A DNA stretch of 64,000 nucleotides from the NCBI GenBank assembly GCA_035578155.1, contig JAPWDM010000013.1, forward strand, positions 9,325,527-9,389,526, given 5' to 3'. Source of the DNA: Brachynemurus nebulosus (taxonomy: Eukaryota > Arthropoda > Insecta > Neuroptera > Myrmeleontidae). This document shows, one piece after another, positions 49,191 to 61,196 of the stretch. The notes under the pieces were generated by a model that was not told the DNA's origin, did no database searches, and saw nothing but the letters and a program-made list of their open reading frames with translations. A program made the position numbers and the translations under genes. Position 1 is the first letter of the stretch. Every line of letters starts with the position of its first letter.

Positions 49191-49429
49191 CAAAACCGGA
49201 TCTAGGGGTGGGGAAATGGGGGGCACGTACCCCCTGCAAGTTTTTAGGGGCGCCAAAACGGAAGTTGAGGGGCGCCGAAATGGTGATTTTGACGGTTTTT
49301 TTTCCTTTTGCTCGTCACTTATTTTTTGCCGCCAAAATGTTTATTTAATTTGGCGTATTTCTCGGGGAGCGTACCAAGAGCAATAACTATAGGCCCTTCC
49401 CCCTTGTAATAACTGTAGGTCCGGCCCTG
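49191..49429. mobile_element. hAT MITE with exact 8-bp TSD
   Basis: Right end GGTCCGGCCCTG; left end CAAAACCGGATCTAGG, a decayed CAGGGCCGGATCTA. Flanked by TCTAGTGC on both sides (49183-49190, 49430-49437), an exact 8-bp duplication. The interior has GGGGCGCC motifs and a GC-rich left third, including GTACCCCCTGCA. No coding sequence. Confidence 0.75.
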
Positions 49430-49437
49430 TCTAGTGC

Positions 49438-50067
49438 TTCGCTAAAAATCATAAATGTAAGAAAAAATCTTTTCGCGTTAGTTTTTGAATTTTTCTAAAA
49501 TTTATTAATTTTGTGACAAAGAGATACGTGTGTCGTATATAGGCTAAGTTTAATTGCGGTGGTATTATTTTTTTTTATTCAAGAAACGAACCACTAATTA
49601 ATAGATAGTCCAACAGTTAGTTTATCTTTTCAACATGCTTCAACATTTAATTTTTTCGTAACTGTTTATGTTCGTCTAAATTTAATCGCAGCGCGTACTT
49701 TTAAAAAAAATTGATTTTTAAAACGCAGTTACTCAAGAAAATTAAATAATGAAAATTGTCACTAGTCAAGTAAAGAAAATTGAAGTAATGAGAGATAAGT
49801 TTTGATACAAGAAAACATTCTTCAAGAATTCAAGTCCAAAGTAAAAATTCTTACTCGTTGCGTATATTGTTACCTCTTAACCCTAGGTACTGCTGAGGTT
49901 TCCTAAAAGGAGATGCAATCAACACTTTTAGGAGATACTTTTTTTTTAAGATAAATCTTAATAAATATATGAAAGTTTTCTATATTATATCGTGAAAATG
50001 GCGCAATTCTTTTGTTTCTGGTTACAAAACCCTGTTATAATGAATGTATAACATGCGTTTGGCGACT
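49438..50067. other. No feature recognised
   Basis: AT-rich spacer; nothing supported. Confidence 0.4.
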
Positions 50068-50378
50068 TTAGCGAATTTCCAGAATGGAATTCAGCTATTA
50101 CAGCCACTGTCATGACGCAACTTGAACCCGGGACTATGGCAGAAATTTGTTTTGAGGTCCCTAGAAACCGAAAATAATATTCACTAACTCTCGAACGAAA
50201 TGTCCTACGTTTACGAAATTTGGTGAAAAAGTTGGAAGTCCCAAACCGTTGGACAAGTTCGTTAGCCAGACACGTCCGATGCCAGGACATGGTTTTTGTT
50301 TTTGAAGAAAATGAGTTTTTTGGCAAAATTTCCACTTATGCAAAAATTTTTGTGAAATTTTTCTACACCATTTAAAAG
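50068..50378 (-). mobile_element. Family A copy 11, microsatellite deleted
   Basis: 3' end intact (TTTAGCGAATTTCCAGAATG), right block complete to AATATTCACTA. That joins directly to ACTCTCGAACGAAATGTCC of the middle block. The (TA)n tract and TGTCCGCACGATA are missing, a clean deletion. The left terminus is also absent. Confidence 0.7.
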
Positions 50379-50438
50379 TTATATACTTTTTTTAAGGGTT
50401 CCGAAGAAAGTCCTATTTTTAGAGCTCCGAAAGAAATC

Positions 50439-50766
50439 TCCCAGGACTATAATAGAAATTTGTTTTGAGGTCCCTAGAAACCGAAAATAATATTCACTAA
50501 AATTTATATATTGTATATTTATTTAGTCCCACACCGTTAGACAAGTTCGTGAGCCAGCCATGGCGGATGCCTGGACGTGGTTTTTTTTGTCATTTTTCAT
50601 GAAAAAAATTAGTTTTTTACCAAAATTTTCTCAAGTTAAAAAATTTTTATTTACACCATTAGAAAGAGGAGGAAAAATGACTTAAAAGGATGAAAAATCA
50701 CAGAAAAACGAATTTTTATAAATGGAAATTCGCTGTGTTATGCAGGATGCTCCGACAGGGGTATTT
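50439..50766 (-). mobile_element. Family A copy 12
   Basis: Begins within the right block (CCAGGACTATAATAGAAATT), has only a short ATATATTGTATATTTATT in place of the microsatellite, and keeps the left end GGAAATTCGCTGTG through CCGACAGGGGTATT. It lies in the same orientation 60 bp from copy 11. Confidence 0.65.
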
Positions 50767-52238
50767 TAAACTTTATTATGAAGTAAATAATTTTTTACAA
50801 TAGTTATTTGCTCTTGCATAACGTATAAATATTGTTTACGGATACAAATAAATGTACATAGAGTTGGTTTTAAATAAAACTAGAATTCTGGTAGGAGGGA
50901 CTGCAAAGGAAGCAATTTTTTTTGGGGGGGGGGGTTGGGTCGGGGGCATAATAAAAGTTTTGTTTGAAAATATTCCTCACGAAATTGTACTTTTCTGATC
51001 AAATGTTATATAACGTATGTAGCACAATATTGTCTTAATTAATTAAATGTTATATTCTTCTAGAAAATTACTATACTTTTTATCATTTTCTTTTTACCGT
51101 ACCTACCGTATCGCTCAAAAAGGGTTTTAGTCACGTTTTCACTTATCTACGCATTTTCTAATAATAAACGTGTACTTCGACAATGTATAAGAATTTTCGC
51201 TTGAGTGAAAAAGAATGTTTTCATTAAAAAGAAGAAGACTATGTACGTTTCCATGAATTGGATACATTTAAGACGGTGTGTTTTTCAAACAAAATTACAT
51301 ATTATAGACTTCTTTTAAAAAACGAAGCGGTTCAATTGATTTTTCTGTAGATTTCTGTTATAAAACACCGACAATTATTATTGAAAAAAATGTGCCGCTA
51401 GCTCCAGTATCTACTTTTTATTTAGGGTATTTTAGAAAAAGCTCACCAAATTTCTTTTGTTGTTTTAACACACAGGGTACAATGAAAATCAAAGAAAAAG
51501 ATAGTTTAAATATTTATTATTATTATTATTTTTTTTTTACTTTTAAAAAGTTTTAAAGACGTTCGTGCGCGTCCACAAAACACTATAGAATAATGTTATG
51601 TAGCTACCACAAAACACTATACCTGTATGTTATGCATACAGAGCTTGTACTTGTTCATGTGTCATATCGTGTCGTGTATATGGGTGATTGCTATACGTAC
51701 TACCTATATACTGATCTCTGACATCAATGCATACACAGTTGTTGATTGAAATTTAATAGTCTGATTTGACCTTGTATGTCGTGTACACATCAAAATCTAC
51801 GCGAATATTAATTTCAATAATTAATATTTTCTTTTAACGTTCGTCAACACGATTTTTTTGTGCAATTATATAAATTGCATATTTCAAAGAATATTTTTAA
51901 ACATTTTTTATTATGGTATCTACTCTTATAATATACTTACTATAATTTTTAAAATGAAAAAATGCTGTTTAGAATATTTTTCCTAATAGCTCTGTGTTAA
52001 AAATTTGATTTTTAATCGTCAATGACTTTAAGAAATGATCTATGAAGGCCTTAAAATCTTTGAGGGAAGATAACTATGTAATTGAATTTGTCAATTCTCT
52101 AAAATTAAAATTTTTATCTACTATTAAGTTTGACGCACGAACGTCCTTAAAAATACTTTCTAAAATCTATGTCTTTTTTTCCCAAGCGAATTTAAGTCGA
52201 GCTCCTGTACTAATTTACAGTTTGGAAATAAAGGTAAA
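50767..52238. other. No gene seen
   Basis: AT-rich DNA with a G run at 50922-50935 and a short (ATT)n at 51520. Frames reach 100 residues only by running into the hAT MITE at 52239. No domain recognised. Confidence 0.4.
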
Positions 52239-52465
52239 CAGGGCCGGATCTACAGTTATTATGAGTGGGGACAAACTTTGCTGTTGGCGCGCCTCCCGGG
52301 AAAAAACGACAAATTCAACATTTTGTCGCACCAATATCTTTTAACTTTTTTCCCGCAAAAAGTAGGTGACGACCAAAAAAAAAAACCTCAAACGCAACAT
52401 TTTTGGCGCCCTTAAAAACCTGCGGGGGGGCACTGCCTCCACTGCCTCCCGTAGATCCGGCCCTG
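52239..52465. mobile_element. hAT MITE, CAGGGCCGGATCTAC termini
   Basis: CAGGGCCGGATCTACAG at the left, GTAGATCCGGCCCTG at the right. Flanking 8-mers AAGGTAAA and GAGGTAGA agree at six of eight positions, consistent with a decayed hAT duplication. TTATTATGAGTGGGG and GGCGCCCTTAAAAACCTGC resemble the element at 49191-49429 read inverted, so they are one family. Confidence 0.75.
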
Positions 52466-54458
52466 GAGGTAGAGCTTAAGATAAATATATCCGGAAAATA
52501 AATCATAATTTCTGAATGAATTTGGGCATTTTTACAGCAAAGATGAAATTTCGGCACTCAAATTATTCATATTTCTACACCAGATCTAATTCATATCATT
52601 CTCGTAGTTATTAAATTATAAAAAAAAATTGAACCTGATGACGTCATCACAAGTACAAATTTTTTTAAAAGCTCTAAAAACCTTAATTTTGGCGTTGAAA
52701 ACATGAAATTTGATGGTGCTTATAGGTTTTCAAAACTATTTTTTTCATTTTTGACAAAATCAGGCTTGTAAAGATGACATACGACGATGACATACAACTA
52801 CTTGGTGTTGCCGTTGCGAAAAGAGGTTCACTCGTTCGTATGTGATGCGTCTCGCTGAAAATCATGTATGTCTACTGTCACTAACGTATCGATAATGTAA
52901 AATAAACAAATATAAACCATAAATATCGATTATACTGGCGATATAAACAATCTCGAAATATTTACTTACGTTTTATACAGTCTTTAAAAAAATAACTATT
53001 AAACTTGAATATACTCATATAACACTATCATTTTGTCGTTGACTATACAAACAATATTATCTCGTGTAGTGTAGGTCAGTGTTTCGCAAAATTTTCTCAT
53101 CACGAAACACTTTTTGAATTTTATCATTTTAAACACCAGGACACTAATGTATAAGTCTAATTTTGATTAAATTTGATAAAAATGATATTTTTGTACCTTC
53201 ATTTTCGAAACTTTTCAATAACAGACGTTTCCACAACTCTAATTTTTACACTTTATTTATAAAAATTATAAACATTACAATTACGTTACATGGTAGATTT
53301 CCAAGTTTCCAGAAGGTGCTTTCTTGTTAGTGGCAGAACTTTTGATAGGGATACCATTGATATCGAAAATATCTGGTAACCTTCGATTTGATATTTGTAT
53401 CCAGTAAAGATGGGGAAATTATCACGGTGTAAAGGTTTCTACTGCTAGAATGTTTATAAATTGCGAGAATTTATAAATATTTATTAAAAGAAAACTGCTA
53501 TGTAATAACCACATTATTTCGAAAAATTATCCAGTAAATGGCTGCCACAGTGCGTGATTTGACGCCAATAGACTCTTTCCTTTGAGGAAATCTAAAATCT
53601 CTGATTTATGTTGATAAACGATTAACAATTAACGCTTTAGAAGTCGACATAATTCATATCATTGCCGAAATAAAACCCTAATTACTTGATAATATAGTTC
53701 AAAATTGGACTGATAGAATGCCAGGAATTACTTTCAAACATTAAAACCCGTAAAAACATTTTTAATATTTAAAAAACATGACCTCTAACTTGATTCAGAC
53801 ATGTTTTATTTCTATGTAAACACAGTTTGGGGGACACTGGTTGGTGTATGTTGATGTAATACATATTTTTTCAATTCTTTTTTTTGTACTTGTATATGAG
53901 GAAGTATAAACATACATAAAGTCATACACGATGACATGAAGAGGAAAAAATGTGAATTGAATAAATATTTGATGAAAAACGAATGAGAAGAAAATTGATT
54001 TTTCTATATTAAAATCCATGCTAGATTACGTTTTCCTGTTATCAATATTTTGTATGTATATTTTGATACTTGATTTTTCTTTTTTTTTTGGGGGGGGGGG
54101 GAATCTTTAATTTTGCTACTTTATTTACCTACTATTGAACTTCATGTGAGAGACACATTAAAAATTTGGTTGAAATATTATTTTAAACTAACTTCTCTTT
54201 AAAACCTAAAAACTTTTGATGGTTTTAAACAAGCAAATTTTTAGTACAATTTGTTTGCGACATGTATCAAAATAATAGTCTACAAAACTTAATACAATTA
54301 CTGCCATTAAAATAAGAAATTATATTTAGCAACTCTTAAAATTATATTTTAATTAAAACAATTTCTTAAACATTTATGATCCAACTTTGAAATTTATTAT
54401 TTCAAAATAAATAATAAAAATTATTTAAAATCGTAAATTTCGTTAGTTAAACGCAATA
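52466..54458. other. No gene; one hAT-like end
   Basis: CAGTGTTTCGCAAAATTTTC at 53077, followed by GAAACACTTTTTGAATTTT, resembles a hAT terminus, but no opposite end was found. A G run lies at 54091-54102. Otherwise featureless AT-rich DNA. Confidence 0.35.
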
Positions 54459-54460
54459 TA

Positions 54461-54795
54461 CGGGGTGACTTTTTATGAAAGCTCGGGTTATTTCTTTAAA
54501 TAACTAGGATTTTTTAATGGGATTAGTTTGTGGAAAACGTCATTTAGAAAATTGGGAAAGGTTATCTGCTACTTTTGTCACTTTCAGTTAGTCCATTACG
54601 AAAATTGTTGGAAACAACTGAAAAATTTCCGAAAATTTGGTTGTTTCTTGGTGTATCTGTTTCATGTAATTGGTAATCTGTCCATTTTTTCTCAAAACGA
54701 AAATTTTTTCTCATATTTTTTCCATTTTACTGACTCCTTATCTCTTCTAGGTTACGAAATTCGATAATCGTTATTATTAAAAAAAATTTACCCTG
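54461..54795. mobile_element. TA-flanked MITE, CGGGGTGA/TTACCCTG termini
   Basis: TA (54459-54460), CGGGGTGACTTTTT; far end AAAATTTACCCTG, TA (54796-54797). The 79-residue frame inside (54528-54767) is Phe/His-rich with no domain. It fits a small mariner-type MITE. Confidence 0.55.
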
Positions 54796-55253
54796 TATGT
54801 TATTAAACTTCTAAATACATAACATACAGACTTTATTTTGTTAAATGTTAATTTTCCGTAAAATTTAATAATAATTTCTTCCTTGAGCTTTAAATAATAC
54901 ATATATTTTGAATGTCGGTATATTTTGACATAAATAAATTTGCCTTTAAGTTGTGCAGATATATAGCTATAGTCAAATACCATTCTAGTAAGAACTATGT
55001 ATTTCCTAATTTGGTATTTTTACCTGCACATTTTTATAGCATTTTTCTTTTATGTGAAATTTAAATATTTTCTTAGAATTTTTCTATGACTAGCCGTTTT
55101 CGAATTATGACCACGAACTTTTGTTTTTCTTATAAAACAAATTTACTTTGTCAAGTAAATTTCACTCTATCGATCAAACTACAGGGAATTTGGAAAATTT
55201 GGAGATAGAATTCGATGCGTCTATTGCCTTTGCGTAGAGGTTCTGTTAGGGAA

Positions 55254-55420
55254 ATGCTCTGCTCTCCGGGTTTCAAAGTTTCTGCCAGTTTGACCGATGT
55301 AAAAACTATTACAGTCTTGGCAGTTTAATTTGTAGATACCCGATTTTTTAAGTTTATCAATTTTTGTTTTATTGTTATATATTAAGTTTCCTAGATTAAA
55401 GCCTGATTTAAATGCTATTT
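55254..55420 (-). pseudogene. Penelope-like GIY-YIG nuclease fragment, inverted copy
   Basis: Read on the minus strand, the frame is open throughout: IAFKSGFNLGN, then SGIYKLNCQDCNSFYIGQTG, RNFETRRAEH. GIY, YIG (as YIG in FYIGQT), the conserved Arg and Glu of the motif, and the Cys pair typical of Penelope nucleases are all present. Homology to the plus-strand copy stops just after the EH. This copy keeps GIY where the other has GTY. Confidence 0.75.
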
Positions 55421-55444
55421 AAATGCTATATCAGATAAAATTAA

Positions 55445-55861
55445 AAAAAAAAAATTCTAGAAAAAGCAAACGTAAATATAGCATTTAAATCAGGCTTTAA
55501 TCTAGGAAGCTTAATATATAATAATAAAACAAAAATTGATAAACTTAAAAAATCGGGTACCTACAAATTAAACTGCCAAGACTGTAATAGTTTTTACATC
55601 GGTCAAACTGGAAGAAACTTTAAAACCCGGAGAGCAGAGCATTTCAGATCCTATAGGAATAAGAAATCCGACTCTGCTTTTGCGAGGCATTTAATTGACA
55701 CTGGACACACACCACAACGGGAAATTACCGTGCTACACGAGGCAAACAAAGGACAGAAGTTAACAATCCTAGAAGCAATAGAAATAAATAAACATAACTC
55801 TGATCACCTTTTAAATGACTACACCGATATTTACAGTTCAACTTTATTTTCAATATTATAA
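55445..55861 (+). pseudogene. Penelope-like element GIY-YIG endonuclease, C-terminal part
   Basis: An open frame follows a stop at 55442-55444 and ends at TAA 55859-55861. It reads ILEKANVNIAFKSGFNLGS, then TYKLNCQDCNSFYIGQTGRN, TRRAEHFRSY, SAFARHLIDTGH and TILEAIEINKH. This is the GIY-YIG endonuclease that follows the reverse transcriptase in Penelope-like elements. Here it cuts target DNA for priming. Cys pair, YIG, Arg, Glu-His and the late Glu are visible; the first motif is GTY. The reverse transcriptase is absent, so the piece is 5'-truncated and non-autonomous. Confidence 0.85.
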
Positions 55862-56226
55862 TTTATTTAAATCTTTAAAATTGTATTTTTCTGTAATATT
55901 GTCTGTTTGTCAATTTCAATCTTTTGTCACGTGTTTGTTTGCATTTGTCACATGTAATGTAATCTTGTTTGCTTGTTTTTCGAATTCTCCCACTACCCCC
56001 GCTCCTTCCACTTCCACACCATATACCATTCCCCCTTCATAAGTATAGGTAGATAAAATTAGTATATAAGGGCATGTATCGAATATAATTTTTATTCTGT
56101 TTAAAAATGAACTAACGGTTCCAAATAATATTGTTACAGTTTCAAAAATAAAAGTGGTATTTTGCAAAGTATGTGTTTATTATTTACAAATATGGGATAC
56201 CATAAAGTAACGCTCAAATCTATTAA
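55862..56226 (+). mobile_element. Penelope-like element 3' tail
   Basis: Non-coding tail after the nuclease frame, with a pyrimidine-rich stretch (CCCACTACCCCCGCTCC) at 55988. It ends in AATAAAAGTGGTATTTTGCA through CTCAAATCTATTAA, which recurs at 223-308. The boundary at 56226 is where the two tails diverge. Confidence 0.7.
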
Positions 56227-56922
56227 TATCGTCATTCCTTTCAACGGTCCGGCCTATATGCAATATACAATAAATTTATTATATATCAACGAATATATCC
56301 TTAAAATATTATAAAATATTCCATATGGTAGTTTTCTTTAAAAAAATTCCCAAAAATCACCTTTTTTTCAGGCGGTCACACTAGTGGTCGGCCTTAAACG
56401 AATAATCAATTAATTTATTCCGAGTTGACATTTTCTTTCGACAAATTTCGTGGTGACATTATCCATATCACAAAGTACACTCCCCCTCATATTACGATTC
56501 TCAAATTTCATATTTAACTTCACACACACGCAGAAGTTGTATATCAGCGTACGTACATATAGATATTATGTAAATATTAATAATAATATCATTAATATGT
56601 TAAGCTTTAAAGTACACGAAACTTGTGCCAATAAATAAACTTACATCATTCTATATTCATCTACTTTGATACTTTGGTACTTTATTAGATACTGCTGTTC
56701 TGTTTCTAATTTCTCGAAAATTCGAAAACATTTAAGTACTTTGGAATACATCAAACAAAGATTATAACGATTCAAATCTGATTTATACACTTTAACAATG
56801 GAAAAAAATTATTTAACTAACGTTGATTTACTTTGTTTAAACGTGCGTTGTTGAATAAAATTATATTTTCGAATAAACTTTGAGACAGGAATATATAAAT
56901 AGTTCTGAAATTAAAAAAAAAA
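56227..56922. other. No feature recognised
   Basis: AT-rich spacer; nothing supported. Confidence 0.4.
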
Positions 56923-57240
56923 ATATTGCTGCCTTAGCATCTTGTATAACGTAGCCAATTCCTTTTTTAAGTTTACTGGAATAACCTCCCTGCAACGTAG
57001 AACAAGTTTATAATTCATTTAAAAAAATGTAATGAGTTTACATTTGAAGACTAGACTTCAAAAACAGGCTATAAACATTTTTTAAAATTTTTCTAGAAAA
57101 CTAGTTTACGTAGGATAATGATTCCATCACCTATCTTATGTGATTTTTTCCGGTTTTTACCATGGTATAAAATTTTTTTTCAGGCAAAGTTTTGAATTTT
57201 TCGTAAATTTTGGTAAAAACTCTTTTTTTGACGAAAAATG
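56923..57240 (+). mobile_element. Old family A left-half relic
   Basis: TATTGCTGCCTTAGCATCTTG, TATAACGTAGCCAATTCC corresponds to the family A start with many changes. TTATGTGATTTTTTCC and ACCATGGTATAAAATTTTTT follow in the right order. No microsatellite or right block remains. It is closest by eye to the old copy at 62458. Confidence 0.4.
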
Positions 57241-57780
57241 TACGTTTTTTAATTTTTCTCGAAAACTAGCCTACATAATAGAATAATGGTGTAACAAATG
57301 TCGGAAAAATTTTCGGAAATTTTGGAGAAAAACACATTTTTACTTAATGAAAAATTCCTAAAATACCCAGTCCCGGGCCTCGGACAAAACTAGTAGTATT
57401 TGTAAAGTAGAAATTGATTTATTTTACCGTTTTGGGGAGGGGAAGCCCTATGCAGATTGCGAATATTCTCTTGAATATGGCCCATTGTCCTAAGGTTGCC
57501 AACCCCCCTAATCTAAAATGAAATTTTGTTATTATTGAAAATATTTAAAATGGTCGCAATCTTGCAACTTTAGAGAATAAAGTAAAAAAATTACCCTAAA
57601 AATTTTTGCTTAATGCAATTCAATTCATTTGTAAGCGGAAAATCACAAATTCGCATCCGCAATATATTCACGGAATTAAAACAATGCGGATACGAATAGG
57701 AATATATGTGCAGCACCCCTAATTTGAAACACAACACGTAATTTAACGATTTCCTAAATTGAAATAAACACATTCTATTA
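57241..57780. other. No feature recognised
   Basis: AT-rich. A 110-residue minus frame (57591-57923) overlaps the Helitron start and has no domain. Confidence 0.4.
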
Positions 57781-58474
57781 TCTATACATATAATAAAATT
57801 GTAACGAGACCATTTCTGTACATGGAATATTTTTGAAAAATTGTACTGATACTGTAAATAGTTATCGATGTAAATATCAAAACAGTGATTTTTAGAATTT
57901 TTGTCTGTCTGTTCACGCATCACGCAAAAACTATTGAACGGATTTTAATGAAATTTGGTGTGATGATAACTTATTACCTGGGTCAACATCTAAAATACTT
58001 TTTACTCCGGGAAAGTTTCTCATTCCCACGGGAAAATGGAAAAACCATTTTGAGCATGTGTCCACTTTAGGCAAAAACTATTGAATGGATTTTAATAAAA
58101 TTTGGTGTGGTGATAACCTATTACCTAGCGCAACATTTAAGATACTTTTTATTCTGGGAAAATTCCTCATTCTCACGGGAAAATAGTAAAACCATTTTGT
58201 GCATGTGCACGTATTACGCAAAAACTATTGGACGGATTTTGATGAAACTTGGTGTGGTGATAACTTACGGCTTGGGTTAACATTTAAGATACTTTTTACT
58301 CCGGGAAAATTGCTCATTCCAACGGGAAAATAGAAAAAACCATTTTGAACATGTGCCGGCATCACACAAAAATTTTTATTCTTTGCAAGTTCTGTATAAT
58401 TTTATTCAACTTACATACTTCTCATTGAGTTTATAATCATGCTTTGCGCGAACGACGTCGCCGGTACGGCTAGT
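57781..58474 (+). mobile_element. Non-autonomous Helitron with tandem repeats
   Basis: 5' end TCTATACATATAATAAAATT preceded by A. 3' end GCGAACGACGTCGC hairpin-like, then CGGTACGGCTAGT followed by T. TC start, CTAGT end and A/T insertion site are the Helitron hallmarks. Inside are three direct units of about 145 bp (from 57922, 58069, 58215). They share GCAAAAACTATTG, ATTTGGTGTG, TTTTTACTCCGGGAAA and AAACCATTTTG. No Rep/helicase coding. Confidence 0.75.
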
Positions 58475-61196
58475 TATTAAATAAAACGCTGATTCATTTA
58501 TACAGTTTATTTCAGTGTGATGAAAATATTTTTCGTTATATGTACATACATAATTCGTTCACAATTCTGCTCCGAGCAGGATCGGGGTATAGACGGGTTG
58601 TAGGCGGTTAAACGAGGTGTGTGTACGGGGGGGGGGGTAGTTCGTTTATTTATTTATTTACGTTATTTTATCTGGCCATCATCAGTCATCGCATAATGAT
58701 TAATAATGACAATAAATCAAATAAAACGATAAATAATAAAAAAAAAATACCGTAAGACGGAATATTTGAGCGAAATGATTGAACTTTCTATTTTTGACAC
58801 GCCATTATTAATTTCATATTTATAATATTTAGTATTGATTTGACAGGGGTAACTTTGCCTCAATGTTGTGGAAAACATATAGATTTCAAGGGTACAGGAA
58901 AAGAACTTGATAAACATCATCTCAATAGTTTTACAGTAAAACAGAAATAAACTGTTCGAATTTTTGTACAACACTTGGTCCTATAACACTAACAGATAAT
59001 GAAAAGGAAAAAAATAACTTGCCACTGGAGGTAAGTTGGATTTGCTGCAGTAAATTATTTCCGGCCCGCGACATACTCAGAAGATTTTTCCCAGACATAC
59101 GAACTGTTTTGTTAGGTCACAAATGCGGTCTATTCTATGTGGTTAAAATTTAATCAAAATTGTTACAGTCGTTTTTCGGCAAAATGGCCGATTTGTCCAC
59201 TTTCGGGACATTTTCAAAATTCAAAGGCGGTTAGGCCCCGTCCAGAACAATTTTTGGATGTATTGACCTCACCAACTTGTGTATCTTGGTGAATTTCATC
59301 CCCATATCAAATTTCATTGAAATCCCTTGAGTTGTTTCATAGTTAAATGCTAACTTAAAATAGCTCTCCTGACAGCCAGACAGAGGAGCATTTTTTGTAA
59401 ATGATTAATTTGAACTCAGGGGCCTTTAAAAAGTATATTTTCGCTAATAACCAGGAACTGGATTTCTTCACGATCACATTAGTCTCCAGAAATGTATAGG
59501 ACCAAGTAAATAAAACAATTTATGTACGACTGAATCATAAAAGCCTATTTTATTACATTGTTAAGAGATATTAAAAATATTACTTTTTGGCACTAGTTGC
59601 ATAGTGAAAAGCAAAAAGCACTAGTGTCATAAAGAATAGTCTACCTGATAAATTTTAATTTCAATTTTACAATAAACAGAAAACACACAAACTTTATTTG
59701 TACTTACCATATTTACAAATTTTTAAGGATATTTTGGAGTGATGGTCATCAAGGAAAACAGAAGTGTGATTTTTTCCCCTTTTAAAGGCTACCGGTTTCG
59801 ACTTTTATTGTCTTCTTCTGGCCTATAATATTGTATTTTTGTGTCAGACTGACATTTGAGAATAAAAATAATAACACTGATTAAAAAAGTTAAAAACAGT
59901 TAAAAGTAACATTTAAACATATTTACAAATGTTGGCATAATTAATATTAATTATACAATCTGAACTATTATTAATATTTATCCCAGGCAGCTTTTTCTCC
60001 TTTCTTTTTTAAATATTAATAAGTTTTGTTGAAAAATCTTTTAAAAATTCTCCAATATTTTATTAGCTTTAGATGACAGATAATAACCAAAGCATACTTT
60101 AAATACAATAAATTTGTCTATGCCAACTATATATAAAATACATTTTTTATTTAAAGTATAGACGTGAGATTTATAAATTCGATTTTTATCAATAACTAGG
60201 AATTTTAACAGTCGTACGTAAAGCTTTGTATGCAATTTGTACATAATTTGACTTTATGAACTCGCCTTTTTCTCGTTCATAAAGATCTTCATTCTGCTCG
60301 TTCATAAAGATCTTCATTATGTACTTGTTGCATAAATAGCTATTATGCGCTTTTCATGCATTACAAAATATTGTTTTTTGTAGATGAATTAGAAAATTAA
60401 GTTATCAAGTTTCTTACCTGTACCCTTCAGTTATTTCGGAGAAACTCCTAAAACCTTTTTGCTAATTTGTCTGCTTTTGATTTGGTCATCTGATTGTCCT
60501 TTTTATTTTTTTAATTAAAATCACTGTTGTATAATCTTTAAATATCTATCAATATTTGTTTCAGATTACGAATTTTCGACGTGCTCCAAAGTAAACTAAC
60601 ACCTCGGCGACTTGTTCGAAAAGGTAAGAGCATTAAACACAATTTCATCCTCCAAAATTCTAAAGCTACCCCATTTTGAAAATTAATTTATTTTAATGTC
60701 AACAAATTTCAAAATAATAAAACACCTCTATACTCCCCGGAAACTAAAGCCCTCATCTATACAGGTAAAAGATAACTTTAATTCATGTGAGTGATCTGTT
60801 TGATTATCTGAACTATTTAACAAATAAACGTAACAAAGATGATCTTAATATGAAATCGGGCAACATACCCGTTACCACACAGCAATGGTAGCGGTACATG
60901 GACAGGTGAAGGGGACGAGAAATTAGAGAATGTTTGTACCTGTATATGTGTGAGACCTACAACAAATTTATTGTTAACAATAGTCGATAATAGAGAGGGA
61001 TTCAACACGGGAAACTATAATCATACTATATACCTACGGAAAGCTTACAAATGTTTAAATATTGTATATTCTCCCTGGTCTGTATACGTCTTGTTGTAAG
61101 TACGTCATGTAGGGCTTTTAGTATTTGTCTTCTGTAGGCGTAGAGGTATTATTGTATAAGGATCGTTATTAAACATAGATGGTATAGGGTTGATCA
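58475..61196. other. No gene; minor repeats only
   Basis: A G run lies at 58629-58638. 59040-59400 is less AT-rich, with phrases like AAATTTCATTGAAATCCC and GACAGCCAGACAGAGG that resemble repeat tails, but no ends were found. A 24-bp unit CTCGTTCATAAAGATCTTCA is doubled at 60273-60318. Frames up to 85 residues have no domain. Confidence 0.35.
59792..59820 (-). ncRNA. Hammerhead-like relic
   Basis: Minus strand: CAGAAGA, GAC-AATAAAA-GTC as helix II, then GAAACCGG. The first box differs from CUGANGA at U4, a position needed for catalysis, so it is likely inactive. Confidence 0.3.

Noticed and set aside
53077..53130. hAT element starting CAGTGTTTCGCAAA
   Set aside because: No matching opposite terminus or 8-bp duplication was found.
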